Positions 44,178 to 53,007 of a DNA stretch of 64,000 nucleotides are shown here, piece by piece. The notes below the pieces were generated by a model. It saw only the letters and a list, made by a program, of their open reading frames with translations, was not told the DNA's origin and ran no database searches. Each line of letters begins with the position of its first letter. The first letter of the stretch is position 1. The stretch is taken from positions 62,001 through 126,000 of the forward strand of contig NZ_JABUFE010000007.1 in the NCBI RefSeq assembly GCF_013315265.1, given 5' to 3'. Position numbers and translations under genes: made by a program. Source of the stretch: Parasulfitobacter algicola. GTDB taxonomy: Bacteria; Pseudomonadota; Alphaproteobacteria; Rhodobacterales; Rhodobacteraceae.

Positions 44178-46313
44178 TCATCGGGGGCCGAATGCTATGA
44201 GAATGGAAAGGACATCATGGCTGGACGTGTTGGGTCTTGCTAAAATTTCAAGGCACAGATGGCGCGCGTCTTGTTCGGCATTGATCACAGACCCAAGACC
44301 CGCCGTTTCGCCCATATCAAATGCAATCTGAATGGCCTTTGACATCGCAAAACGTGACTGTATTGCCATGATCCTGTGAAGGGCGGCGCGTCTGACGATC
44401 TCGGCGCTGTCGTGCAAGGCGTCAAGTAACTGACACGTTTGATCAACAGCATATGACTGAACGCAGATCATTCTGACAATCGGATCAGGATCGGCAGATA
44501 ATTTGATAATACCTTGGTCCACGTCCCCTGTTTTAAGAAGCATACGCAATGCATCTGCGCGCACTTGTGGCTGTGTGTCCTTTAAACCTTTTGCAAAAGC
44601 GCGACGCTGCGGCTGTTTCAGAATATGATGATCGACCAGCTGCAAACCCGCACGATAGACGGCGGTTCTGACGTCTGGATGCGGATCATCCACACATTCC
44701 AAGATGGCCTTTGCAAGTCCGGTGCTTTTGATGCTGGCCGCAATGCCGATTGCCGTAATCCGCAGGTCCGTGGCGAAATTGTCAGGGCCAGCGATTGCAA
44801 CTCGGCGGCGGCCCTGGGGTATTTTGGGCGTATCTCCTTGCCCCGGTGCATTTTGATCCTGAAGATGCTGCAGCGTCGATCGTGGAAAATCCGGCTTGAC
44901 CACAATGCTTTCGGCATCAGGGTTTTCTGCAACGATGTCGCCATCACGCGTGATCATGATACGTGGATCAGTGGGGCCTTCAACGCGCGTTGCGCCAAGA
45001 TCGCCCTGCCCACCCTGAACAGCCATTGGGATAACATCGTTATCTGCAGATATATGATTGATCGCGGCGATGATTGCATCCTCGGCCATTGGCGCCAGCT
45101 GATCGTCACGCTGAATAACACGCGCGAGCGCTTTCAGGGCGGCTGCACGCAATTGACGATCCGGATTGTGAACCATAGCCGCCATATGTTGGATTACGTC
45201 AGGGTCTGACGACGCGGACAACGCCGCGATGGCAGCAATGCGCAATTCGGCCTGTTGTTCGGGTTTGCCGCTGATGTCGATCAGCACGGGTGCAGCGCGC
45301 GGCGCGTCAAGTTTTGCCATTGCAGTGATGCACGCAATCGCCAATTCAGATCGCGCGCCCGCCAGCCAGGCAGCCGCGTTTGAAAACAAGTCTTTCGGCG
45401 GCTCAGGATGTTCTGATACCAAAGACAGGGCAAGCGCCCGCACCGCTTCACTGGTGTCTGCCAACCCGGCCAAAGCAAGATCGGGCCGTTGGGCACCAAA
45501 ACGGTCTAACGTGGCAAACCTGACCTGCGGGTCACTGTCTTGGCCCAATTGTTCGACGCAACCATGATCGGCGCTGCAGGCACGCAAGGATAAGATACGG
45601 ATCTGCGGACTGACATCATTCGCCAACACGTCGATCATCGGCCCAAGGACCGAAAGCTTCGCGTTTAAAAGCGCATTCAATGCAAAACGGCGTGTCTTGT
45701 CGGATGGATGACGCACAATCCCAAGCAGTGCCGCGGTGCCTGTTTCCGGGATCTGCGCAAGGGCGGCAAAGGCCACATCTTCCAGCTCTTGGCCCAATTC
45801 ATCTTGTGTGGCGGCTAGAATGGGTTCAACCGCGCCGCGATCCTGCATCTTGCCCAACGCTGCAATTGCGGCGATCTGCACTTCAAGCCAATCGTCCCAC
45901 ATGCCCGCCTGATCTTCCCAGGCGATCTTATCTTCCATCCTATCCAACGCCAAACCCCGCAAAACGGGGATCGCAATAACCGCATTTAGCTTTGCCAAAA
46001 CCTGAATCGCCGCGATTTTGACATCCTTGACGGGATCGCCCAACAACGATTCCAAAATGGTCTGGGCATGTTCTGGCGCGGCACATCTGCGCAAAGCCAT
46101 CATCGCATCGTCCCGCACATCGGGATCTTCGTCCATCAGCGCATCGACAAGCATCGATGCGGCCCGCGGATCATTCAACGCCCCCAAGGCCCGCGCAGCC
46201 GCGCATCTGATCACCGCATTGTCCGATGCAAGATGGCGGCTGATCAAACTTAATGCATCCAGCGATCCGGTTGGCGATGGCTTTGCCAAGGTGATACTTG
46301 AAACTGCGCTCAT
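44178..46313 (-). CDS. HEAT-repeat protein of the iodate reductase-like operon
   Basis: A 711-residue helical-repeat protein with about fifteen HEAT/PBS-lyase-type units, such as NAVIRCAAARALGALNDPRA, DPDVRDDAMMALRRCA and DPHPDVRTAVYRAGLQLV. A linker at about residues 440-510 (GDLGATRVEGPTDPRIMITR) interrupts the repeats and is predicted disordered. There is no signal peptide, so it should be cytosolic. Its ATG overlaps the catalytic subunit gene's stop by four bases, indicating coupled translation. A chaperone or assembly role for the exported molybdoenzyme is inference. No TorD/NarJ-type chaperone gene is present in the operon. Confidence 0.85.
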   Translation of the reverse strand: MSAVSSITLAKPSPTGSLDALSLISRHLASDNAVIRCAAARALGALNDPRAASMLVDALMDEDPDVRDDAMMALRRCAAPEHAQTILESLLGDPVKDVKIAAIQVLAKLNAVIAIPVLRGLALDRMEDKIAWEDQAGMWDDWLEVQIAAIAALGKMQDRGAVEPILAATQDELGQELEDVAFAALAQIPETGTAALLGIVRHPSDKTRRFALNALLNAKLSVLGPMIDVLANDVSPQIRILSLRACSADHGCVEQLGQDSDPQVRFATLDRFGAQRPDLALAGLADTSEAVRALALSLVSEHPEPPKDLFSNAAAWLAGARSELAIACITAMAKLDAPRAAPVLIDISGKPEQQAELRIAAIAALSASSDPDVIQHMAAMVHNPDRQLRAAALKALARVIQRDDQLAPMAEDAIIAAINHISADNDVIPMAVQGGQGDLGATRVEGPTDPRIMITRDGDIVAENPDAESIVVKPDFPRSTLQHLQDQNAPGQGDTPKIPQGRRRVAIAGPDNFATDLRITAIGIAASIKSTGLAKAILECVDDPHPDVRTAVYRAGLQLVDHHILKQPQRRAFAKGLKDTQPQVRADALRMLLKTGDVDQGIIKLSADPDPIVRMICVQSYAVDQTCQLLDALHDSAEIVRRAALHRIMAIQSRFAMSKAIQIAFDMGETAGLGSVINAEQDARHLCLEILARPNTSSHDVLSILIAFGPR

Positions 46314-48985
46314 GCAATATCACGCCGGGCAAATGACATGGACCGGAACTGATGCTTATAAGGGCTTTCGCCCATACGCGTCACCATGCCCACACCCATT
46401 TTATAGTTATAATTACCACTGATCCAATCCACTACACGGCCCGAAAGGGCATTGGCAGGTTGATTTGTATGTAAAAAGTCCATGAAACCAACGCCTTGCT
46501 TAATAGCCGGGGTGACAATGGCTACGGCCGTAATCGCGGCGCGCGTCAGTTCAATGTGGCCATTTTTCAGCAAGCTGTCGAAATCGAAATCTGATGCTTC
46601 GACCCCCACAATCGTATCCTTTTGCACCGGGATACGGTCCGAATGCAGCATCACGTAATCGCCGGATTCGACCCCAAACTTCGCCGCATCATTGGGATGC
46701 AGTTCGATCCAGTTTTCCGGCCACCGCTGCACGATATAGGGCCTGCGCCGATCATCATAACCCGATTGCCAGCGTTCATTGATCCGGCCCGATGTCATCC
46801 AAATCTCGCCCTCGCGCGGTTTCAGCCAATTCCAATAGCTTGAAAACAGATCCCATGGCGCTTTTTGCAGATTACACTTGCCGGTCTGGGTGTTGAAGTG
46901 GGTCAGCTTTTTGTTGAACACCGTCGCCCCGGCGGGGCCGTTTTTCGGCAAAACCCGGTTCACATCATGCAAACGTTTTGTTTCTTCTAGACTGCCATCA
47001 GCCAGCATCAGAACAGGGCCTTGAATACCATTAGTGCCAAATTCGCCCAGCTTTTCATGCAAGGTTTTACCTTCACGATGGGCAGCAACCTTGACCATGT
47101 GAAAGTCCTTACGGGACCCCCGCGAATGGCGGGACCCTTCCTCCAGCACCTCATTGCTGTCTTTCCAGTCAAACCCTTCAAAGCCCATTTTCTTGGACAG
47201 TTGCGCGATGATCCACCAGTCTGGCTTAACCTCACCCGGGGCATCGTAGAACTTTGGATAAAGCCGGATGCGACGTTCGCCATTGGCGCGGGTGAATGTT
47301 TCTTCACCCCACCCTGACGCAGGAAAAACAATGTCGGCATAGCGCGCGCCAATGGGGTCCACCAGATAGATATCCTGATCCCAAACAACCATCCCGCCAC
47401 TGTCCGCACGACGTTTCAGTGTTTCGATAATATCAGCCTTATCAAAGCTTTGCACCTGATGGGGATTGCGCGTTGTCAGCTCATCGAACTTGGCTTGCAG
47501 CGATTGCGACCCGCACATGGCCTGAACCCAGGTTGTGCCGATCACATGGGCCAACCTTGTGTGCCCACTCATTAAATATCTATCCGTATCCATCGCGCGA
47601 CGGCGACGGCCTGGCAGTTTTTCGGGGCTTTTGTTGCGCGGATAGGATCCACCGCGCAAACCGCCGCGCTGGTGTCCCCCTGCCCGGCCAATGACCTGAC
47701 CGGGGCGACCACCGCAGCCACAGATGATGCCCAACGACGAAATCGCATTTGTGTTGCCGGTGTTGTTGGACCAGTAAAACCCCTTTTCAATCATGATCGA
47801 GGTCTTGGGCCGCGTGCCGTCTTCCCTGGGCTTGGCCATCCATTCCGCCGCCGTATAGATTTTCTGAACATCAATCTGCGCAATTTCGGCGGCATTTTCA
47901 GGGATCGCATAATCCTGCGCCAGCAGCCATTCTTTCCAGTCCTCAAACCCGTCAGTCTGGAACTGTCCCCATGTCGTGCGCCACTGCCATGGCGTGTTGC
48001 GCGTGCCCTGTCCAAACCCGGATGAGCTTTCCCATTTGGAATTGACCCAGTTTTGAATCCATTCCGCATCTTCCCAACCATTTTCAACGATAACTCGCGC
48101 GATTGCCAGAACCACTGGCAGATCGGTACCCGGCTGGATATCAATCAACATCCCGCCATTTTTCACTGCATAGGCCACGCCAGCCGTGCTGCGCGGCAAA
48201 AGAAAGATCGCTTTTTGACCGTTCTGAATGCCCTGCATGATCCAATCGGTATAAAGGATCGTCTTGGATTCATATGGATCAGTCCCGCACATCAGCAGCG
48301 TTTCAGCGTCGCGCCAGTCTTCGTAAGATGGGCCGAAATTATCGAACCCCGCATCGCGAAACCCGGGCGTCGATGACACATCCGACGGCGTATCATGAAA
48401 GGTGAAGTTTGCCGTACTGATGTTTCGCAGGGCGTATTTCGTGATGGCATAGGTATTTTCCATATAGCCATAGGAAAACGTCTTGACGCCGTACGCATTG
48501 GTCCCGTGCTTTTCCAGCACGTGCTTGCCGACCTCAGCCGCAATATCCAGCGCAAAATCCCAGGTCACCGGCATCAGGACACCAAACATGCGCACCATGG
48601 GCGATTTCAAACGATCGCGCGTGGGCGTTTGCGGGTTATAAACCTTTTGCGCAATCGCACCGCCACGGATCGACGAATTGCCGCGCGGATTGACAAATTC
48701 GGTGTCTTTGTCTGGGATGATAATAACGTGATGCGGTTCGCCATTGTGCAGCACGATGTTATGCTGCGTGGGCGCGATCCATGGTCCCAGGACATAGGTT
48801 GGAAAATCTTCGCCAAAGGCGTTTTCTTCGGCCTTAGGGCCACCGACTTTGCCACCACGCACTGGCCAGCGATAAACCTTGTAACCGCAGGCCACGACAC
48901 AATAATCGCACGCGGTGGAAATCACGTCCGCGTCGGGCGGTGGCAGTGGCACGGATTCTTCGGGGATATAATACGGGGTGGACAT
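46310..48985 (-). CDS. idrA: Molybdopterin oxidoreductase, iodate reductase catalytic subunit-like
   Basis: An 891-residue DMSO-reductase-superfamily protein of the arsenite oxidase (AioA) branch. C26, C29 and C33 in TACDYCVVACGYKVY are the [3Fe-4S] ligands, with no fourth Cys. The active-site region has GRAGGHQRGGLRGGSYPR, and the C-terminal cofactor-binding domain starts near EIWMTSGRINERWQSGY. It lacks a signal peptide and would be carried out with the Tat-bearing Rieske subunit, as in AioAB. Two diheme peroxidase-like genes in the same operon are known for IdrABP1P2 and not for arsenite oxidase, so iodate (IO3-) is the preferred substrate. Arsenite oxidase remains possible. Confidence 0.78.
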   Translation of the reverse strand: MSTPYYIPEESVPLPPPDADVISTACDYCVVACGYKVYRWPVRGGKVGGPKAEENAFGEDFPTYVLGPWIAPTQHNIVLHNGEPHHVIIIPDKDTEFVNPRGNSSIRGGAIAQKVYNPQTPTRDRLKSPMVRMFGVLMPVTWDFALDIAAEVGKHVLEKHGTNAYGVKTFSYGYMENTYAITKYALRNISTANFTFHDTPSDVSSTPGFRDAGFDNFGPSYEDWRDAETLLMCGTDPYESKTILYTDWIMQGIQNGQKAIFLLPRSTAGVAYAVKNGGMLIDIQPGTDLPVVLAIARVIVENGWEDAEWIQNWVNSKWESSSGFGQGTRNTPWQWRTTWGQFQTDGFEDWKEWLLAQDYAIPENAAEIAQIDVQKIYTAAEWMAKPREDGTRPKTSIMIEKGFYWSNNTGNTNAISSLGIICGCGGRPGQVIGRAGGHQRGGLRGGSYPRNKSPEKLPGRRRRAMDTDRYLMSGHTRLAHVIGTTWVQAMCGSQSLQAKFDELTTRNPHQVQSFDKADIIETLKRRADSGGMVVWDQDIYLVDPIGARYADIVFPASGWGEETFTRANGERRIRLYPKFYDAPGEVKPDWWIIAQLSKKMGFEGFDWKDSNEVLEEGSRHSRGSRKDFHMVKVAAHREGKTLHEKLGEFGTNGIQGPVLMLADGSLEETKRLHDVNRVLPKNGPAGATVFNKKLTHFNTQTGKCNLQKAPWDLFSSYWNWLKPREGEIWMTSGRINERWQSGYDDRRRPYIVQRWPENWIELHPNDAAKFGVESGDYVMLHSDRIPVQKDTIVGVEASDFDFDSLLKNGHIELTRAAITAVAIVTPAIKQGVGFMDFLHTNQPANALSGRVVDWISGNYNYKMGVGMVTRMGESPYKHQFRSMSFARRDIA

Positions 48986-48997
48986 AATAGGTTTTCC

Positions 48998-49582
48998 TTA
49001 TCCCTGAAGATTGTCAATGCGGCCATAGATCAGGCCAAACATACCGACGGCATAGATATCGTCGCCGTCCAGTTCCAAAAGCACCTGCGGCAGTGATTGG
49101 TACGCCTGACCGGATATAAAAATCCCGTGTCGCGTCAGATCAAACGTCGTCAGATGCAGCGGGCATGGCCCAAGCGCCTTGTCAGCAGCCTGATAGGTGC
49201 CTTGCAACGGGCCACCCTGATGGGTGCAGGTATAGTTAAAGGCGACGACATCACTGTCAGGCCCTAACCCGCCGCCCGCCTCGCGTCCAAGTTTCACAAG
49301 AATGCTTTCGGCATATGCGCCTTCATCCGGATATTCAAAATCTAGCGGTTCATCGACGCGCAGTTCGGACAATCTGGCGATCAGTTTACGTGGATAGGTC
49401 GACACAACTGCAGGCTGCTGTGCGTCCACCATGCCCGGCATGCCGATCATGACAACAGATGTCGCAATCCCACCGGTCAGCAGAAAACTGCGCCGCGTCA
49501 TCAGACAACCGCGGGCGGGTTTACCGCCATTGATCAGCTTTACAAGATCATCTTTTTCGAGGTCGCTTTTTATAACATTCAT
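48998..49582 (-). CDS. idrB: Rieske iron-sulfur subunit, iodate reductase-like
   Basis: A 194-residue Rieske protein. A twin-arginine signal MTRRSFLLTGG (Arg30-Arg31) with a hydrophobic segment and AQ cleavage region (about residue 55) targets the complex to the periplasm. The [2Fe-2S] ligands are C119/H121 in YTCTHQGG and C140/H143 in GPCPLHLTTFD. The N-terminal extension before RR (about 29 residues) may be longer than the true protein; an internal Met at residue 28 is an alternative start. It lies 12 bp upstream of the catalytic gene. Confidence 0.85.
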   Translation of the reverse strand: MNVIKSDLEKDDLVKLINGGKPARGCLMTRRSFLLTGGIATSVVMIGMPGMVDAQQPAVVSTYPRKLIARLSELRVDEPLDFEYPDEGAYAESILVKLGREAGGGLGPDSDVVAFNYTCTHQGGPLQGTYQAADKALGPCPLHLTTFDLTRHGIFISGQAYQSLPQVLLELDGDDIYAVGMFGLIYGRIDNLQG

Positions 49583-49594
49583 CTCGCCTCTCCT

Positions 49595-50719
49595 TTAATT
49601 TTGCGCACTGGCGGGCAGCGGTTGCATCATGGGTAATTCAGGCGGATCGATCAGAATTTCATCCCCCGACAGACTTTCGATAAAGGCGACCAGTTCATCA
49701 ATCTCGCTATCGGTCAGACCCAGGGGCTGGATCAGCGGGCTTTTGGTGTCGGCCCAATCATTTTCGCCGCCACCATCGTTGTAAAACACCACCACATCGC
49801 GCAGCGTTTCCAGCATACCGTTGTGCATATAGGGATAGGTGTATTTGGTATAACGCAGACTCGGCGTGCGAAATTTGCCGTAATGGCGCGTGTCTTTGGT
49901 GCGGAAATACAGACCCGGATCATCCTTGGCGCTGCGGTACAGTTCTTCGTTGGACCCTTTGGCGAAAATCTCAAACCGGAACGTGATCTGCGCCAATTCA
50001 TCGGTTTCCCAACCATCATAGGCCGGAACGCCGATATTATAATATTGCTCGTCACTCAAAAGCGGGCCATTGTGACATGCCACGCAATTGGCCTTGCCGG
50101 TGAACAGATCCAGACCGCGCTTTTGTTGATCGCTTAAGGCGGCATCATCACCGTTCATATACAGATCAAAGGGCGTATCAGTCTGAACGATGGTGCGCTG
50201 AAACGCGGCGATGGCCATATAAGCGTGGCGGATGTTCGGCCAGTCATCACCAAACACTTCGCGAAACTGTGCGCGATATTCCGGCACAAACGCCAGTCGG
50301 GCTTCCATCATGTCATCTTCGCCATTGCCCGCAACACCGCCACGCGCGGCAGATCGTGCCTGGGCTTCCAATGATTTCGAAGACCCCGCCCAGAACAGCT
50401 TGCCGTAATAGGCGGAATTCACGATGGTTTGGCTATTACGCCAATGGGTGGTGCCCGGATAGCCAAAGCTGATCTGATCCTGCACAGCCCAACCTGCATC
50501 GGGCAAATGGCAGGCAGAACAGGGCATTGACCCATTGCCTGATAGAATACCATCAAAGAACAGCATCTTGCCAAGTTCAACCTTGGCGTCCGTCATCGGG
50601 TTGTCGGCGGGTATCGGCGGTGGCCCCAATGCTGCCAGCTGTTCGGGACGATGCCCGTCGGCCAAAGCAGTTGCAGTCAAGATTGCGGTAAAGGCGATTG
50701 AATATCTGAAAATGGACAT
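49595..50719 (-). CDS. idrP: Diheme cytochrome c peroxidase-like protein
   Basis: A 374-residue periplasmic protein with a Sec signal (MSIFRYSIAFTAILTATALA). Heme sites are C67-x-x-C70-H71 (CSACH) and C212-x-x-C215-H216 (CVACH). The body follows the MauG/CcpA peroxidase fold: FGYPGTTHWRNSQTIVNSAY and RTPSLRYTKYTYPYMHNG. In iodate reducers such proteins are proposed to remove H2O2 made at the enzyme. Whether it is P1 or P2 is not decided. The start is the second Met in the frame, which gives a proper signal peptide. Confidence 0.87.
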   Translation of the reverse strand: MSIFRYSIAFTAILTATALADGHRPEQLAALGPPPIPADNPMTDAKVELGKMLFFDGILSGNGSMPCSACHLPDAGWAVQDQISFGYPGTTHWRNSQTIVNSAYYGKLFWAGSSKSLEAQARSAARGGVAGNGEDDMMEARLAFVPEYRAQFREVFGDDWPNIRHAYMAIAAFQRTIVQTDTPFDLYMNGDDAALSDQQKRGLDLFTGKANCVACHNGPLLSDEQYYNIGVPAYDGWETDELAQITFRFEIFAKGSNEELYRSAKDDPGLYFRTKDTRHYGKFRTPSLRYTKYTYPYMHNGMLETLRDVVVFYNDGGGENDWADTKSPLIQPLGLTDSEIDELVAFIESLSGDEILIDPPELPMMQPLPASAQN

Positions 50720-50729
50720 GCTCGCCCCC

Positions 50730-51797
50730 TTAATTCTGCGCATCGCGCCAGTTTTCGATCAGTTGATAATCATAATCCTCCGCCCGCCAGACATAGGCGT
50801 CGGTGTCAAAGCTGTCGCCCGACAACGCCTGCAGAAACGCCAACAGATCTGCCTTTTCGCTTGGCACCAACCCCAAGGGCTGAAGCCGCGGATCCTTGAA
50901 CGGATCATCGCCACCGCCCTGGTTATAAAAATCAATCACCTCGTCCAGCGTCGCCATTGTGCCGTTGTGCATATAAGGCGCGGTCCAGGTCAGTTCGCGC
51001 AACGTGGGCGTCAGAAAGCGACGCGCGGTTTCAGGGCGACGGGTGCGGATATAGGCCCCCAAATCTTGGCGCAGGTTCATGTAATTTTCGACGCCCATAA
51101 ATTTGGCATAGGTCACAAAGGCCGAATGCCGTTCCGGATCAGACCAGATGTCAGGATTATCAGGAACACCGGTGTTATAGGGTTTGTCATCGGTAAACCG
51201 GTTCCCGCTGTGGCACGCAGAACAATTCGCCTTGCCATCAAACAGACCTTGCCCGCGCTGTGCGGCAGGTGACATTTCACCCATATCAATGGGCGCCCCG
51301 CGTGATGCAATCGTGCGCATGAATGCCTGCAACGCATTCCGTGCGCCACCGTTCGACGGCTCATTCATCCCCGCAGCCGCAAACATCTGCACGTAAACCG
51401 GATCCTGTTTGAACCGTTCCTGCATGATGCGCATATCCATGTTCATCAGATAGGTTTCGGTAATCATCTCGCGGGCGACATCGTTCAGGTTCGTGCCCAG
51501 ACGCCCATCATGCAGCCAGGCATCGCGGTGTCCGACATTGGCCAAAGTTGGAGTATTGCGAAAATGCGCCGCACCGGTATAGGCGTCTGACAGCGCCTGA
51601 CCGTCGGTAAAGGCTTTATCCGGTTGGTGGCAAGACGCGCACGACAGTGATGTGTCACCCGAAAGTCGCGTGTCGTAGAACAATCGCTTGCCTAGCTCTG
51701 CAAGCTCAGCCTTGACCTCAAGCGGTTCAATGCCCTGCTGCGCGGCTGCGGGCGTGGCGATCAGCAAAGCAAATGCCACGGTCAATATCTTGTTCAT
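50730..51797 (-). CDS. idrP: Diheme cytochrome c peroxidase-like protein
   Basis: A 355-residue periplasmic protein, the first gene of the operon, with a Sec signal (MNKILTVAFALLIATPAAAQ). Heme sites are C53-x-x-C56-H57 (CASCH) and C192-x-x-C195-H196 (CSACH). LHDGRLGTNLNDVAREMI and LRELTWTAPYMHNGTMATL are family regions. It is a paralogue of the next gene, which starts 10 bp later. Divergent from the Crp/Fnr gene. Confidence 0.87.
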   Translation of the reverse strand: MNKILTVAFALLIATPAAAQQGIEPLEVKAELAELGKRLFYDTRLSGDTSLSCASCHQPDKAFTDGQALSDAYTGAAHFRNTPTLANVGHRDAWLHDGRLGTNLNDVAREMITETYLMNMDMRIMQERFKQDPVYVQMFAAAGMNEPSNGGARNALQAFMRTIASRGAPIDMGEMSPAAQRGQGLFDGKANCSACHSGNRFTDDKPYNTGVPDNPDIWSDPERHSAFVTYAKFMGVENYMNLRQDLGAYIRTRRPETARRFLTPTLRELTWTAPYMHNGTMATLDEVIDFYNQGGGDDPFKDPRLQPLGLVPSEKADLLAFLQALSGDSFDTDAYVWRAEDYDYQLIENWRDAQN

Positions 51798-51897
51798 CAC
51801 GGCCCCCCGGTTTTTGGTGCACATCTCAGAGTATGGTCATTCGACCAAACCCAATCATGCTTTTCCAAACCCTAGTGTTGACCCAACGGCAGCCCCG

Positions 51898-51911
51898 TTG
51901 ATTGCAATCAA
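51898..51911. promoter_or_regulatory. FNR-type box 1
   Basis: TTGATTGCAATCAA is a perfect TTGAT-N4-ATCAA dyad, 101 bases upstream of the first idrP start. A class II activator centred at -41.5 here would place an idr transcript start near 51863. Confidence 0.7.
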
Positions 51912-51958
51912 CTTAGCGCAAATAAAAGGAAACAGTTCCAGATTGATGTATTCCATGC

Positions 51959-51972
51959 TTGATCTGCATCAA
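51959..51972. promoter_or_regulatory. FNR-type box 2
   Basis: TTGATCTGCATCAA is a second perfect TTGAT-N4-ATCAA dyad, its centre 61 bases from box 1. A class II start from here would be near 52007, about 35 bases before the Crp/Fnr ATG at 52042, so autoregulation is plausible. Confidence 0.65.
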
Positions 51973-52041
51973 CGCACGTCACCCTTGCAATGGTTACTGA
52001 TTGCAGTGGCCCAAAAATGGGTTGCAACATTGGTGTGCGAT

Positions 52042-52752
52042 ATGAAACTGGACCTGAAGGCAAAACGCATAACTCAGGACCCCCTGGCCGACATTTCCCC
52101 ATGGGATACGCTTAACTGGCACAGCCGTCAGATCCTGAACGACATGTCCAAGGTTATTACGTTCCGAAAAGAAACTGTCAGCGAACATCGACTGTTCATT
52201 GTGCTGTCCGGCGTGATGGCCGTACGGCGGGAATTATCCGACGGGCGTTGGACTTTTTCGACCCTTTTCAAGGCCGGGGATATCATTGACACAGAACGCC
52301 ATGAACGCATCCATCAGGGAAAACTCATGGCACTGAACAGCGTTGACGTCATGCTGGTCACATCCGAAACATTTCGCCAGTGCCTGACCACGACCCCGGA
52401 TATCAACCGGGTCTATAGCCAAGTTATGCGTATTCTGGCCGAACGCGCCCGCGATCACATCACTGATCTTGCGTGTAAAACGCCAACCGAGCTGGTTGCA
52501 TCTGTCCTGTTTGAATTCAAACGATGGCCACAGTCCATACAGATCAACAAAAGTGACACCGTGGTGCTGCCCATCAGCCGCCGCAACATCGCGCATTATC
52601 TTGGCATAAAGCCCGAAACAATCAGTCGCGTTTTCAACAAGCTGGAAACACAACAGCTTTTGCAGGTGCCCCTTGCCGACCATGTGATTATGCTGGATGC
52701 CCCAAAGATCAGACAGATCGCAAATGGCGGCCATCCCCGCGGACAGGGCTAG
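52042..52752 (+). CDS. Crp/Fnr family transcriptional regulator
   Basis: A 236-residue regulator with a cNMP-type sensor domain (TFRKETVSEHRLFIVLSGVM, GDIIDTERHE) and a C-terminal winged helix. The recognition helix reads KPETISRVF, matching the FNR E-x-x-S-R that reads TTGAT sites. It lacks the FNR N-terminal Cys cluster, so the signal is not an FNR-type [4Fe-4S]. In-frame ATGs at 51946 and 51955 exist, but they would put box 2 inside the gene, so I prefer 52042. It is divergent from the idr operon and its likely activator. Confidence 0.83.
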   Translation: MKLDLKAKRITQDPLADISPWDTLNWHSRQILNDMSKVITFRKETVSEHRLFIVLSGVMAVRRELSDGRWTFSTLFKAGDIIDTERHERIHQGKLMALNSVDVMLVTSETFRQCLTTTPDINRVYSQVMRILAERARDHITDLACKTPTELVASVLFEFKRWPQSIQINKSDTVVLPISRRNIAHYLGIKPETISRVFNKLETQQLLQVPLADHVIMLDAPKIRQIANGGHPRGQG

Positions 52753-52767
52753 CCTATCCGCGTGCAA

Positions 52768-53007
52768 TCAATCCTTGGGCATCGCATCAGGGTCAGCTTG
52801 ACCGATGCCCTTGAACACAAACTTCAGCGGAAACGCCCAGACCACGCCCAAAGACACATAGATAAAAATCTCAAGCAAAATCGGCGGACGCTCAAGGCCG
52901 GGATACAGCCAGTTCATGATCGTCACGCACGTCACGATATAGGCCGGAAGACCAAATATCAGGATCACAAGCGCCAGGCGCTTTCGGGCTTTGTAAGACA
53001 TGGCCAT
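52768..53007 (-). CDS. DUF2842 family membrane protein
   Basis: A 79-residue protein with two membrane helices (LALVILIFGLPAYIVTCVTI and ILLEIFIYVSLGVVWAFPL) and the end FVFKGIGQADPDAMPKD. This matches the DUF2842 family of alphaproteobacteria. The stop of purA overlaps its start codon region by one base. Function is unknown. Confidence 0.85.
   Translation of the reverse strand: MAMSYKARKRLALVILIFGLPAYIVTCVTIMNWLYPGLERPPILLEIFIYVSLGVVWAFPLKFVFKGIGQADPDAMPKD

Noticed and set aside
46310-49582. Arsenite oxidase (AioBA) as the main call
   Set aside because: The subunits fit the superfamily, but two diheme peroxidase genes in the operon and no aioXSR or arsenic genes favour iodate reductase. 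It is kept as the alternative.
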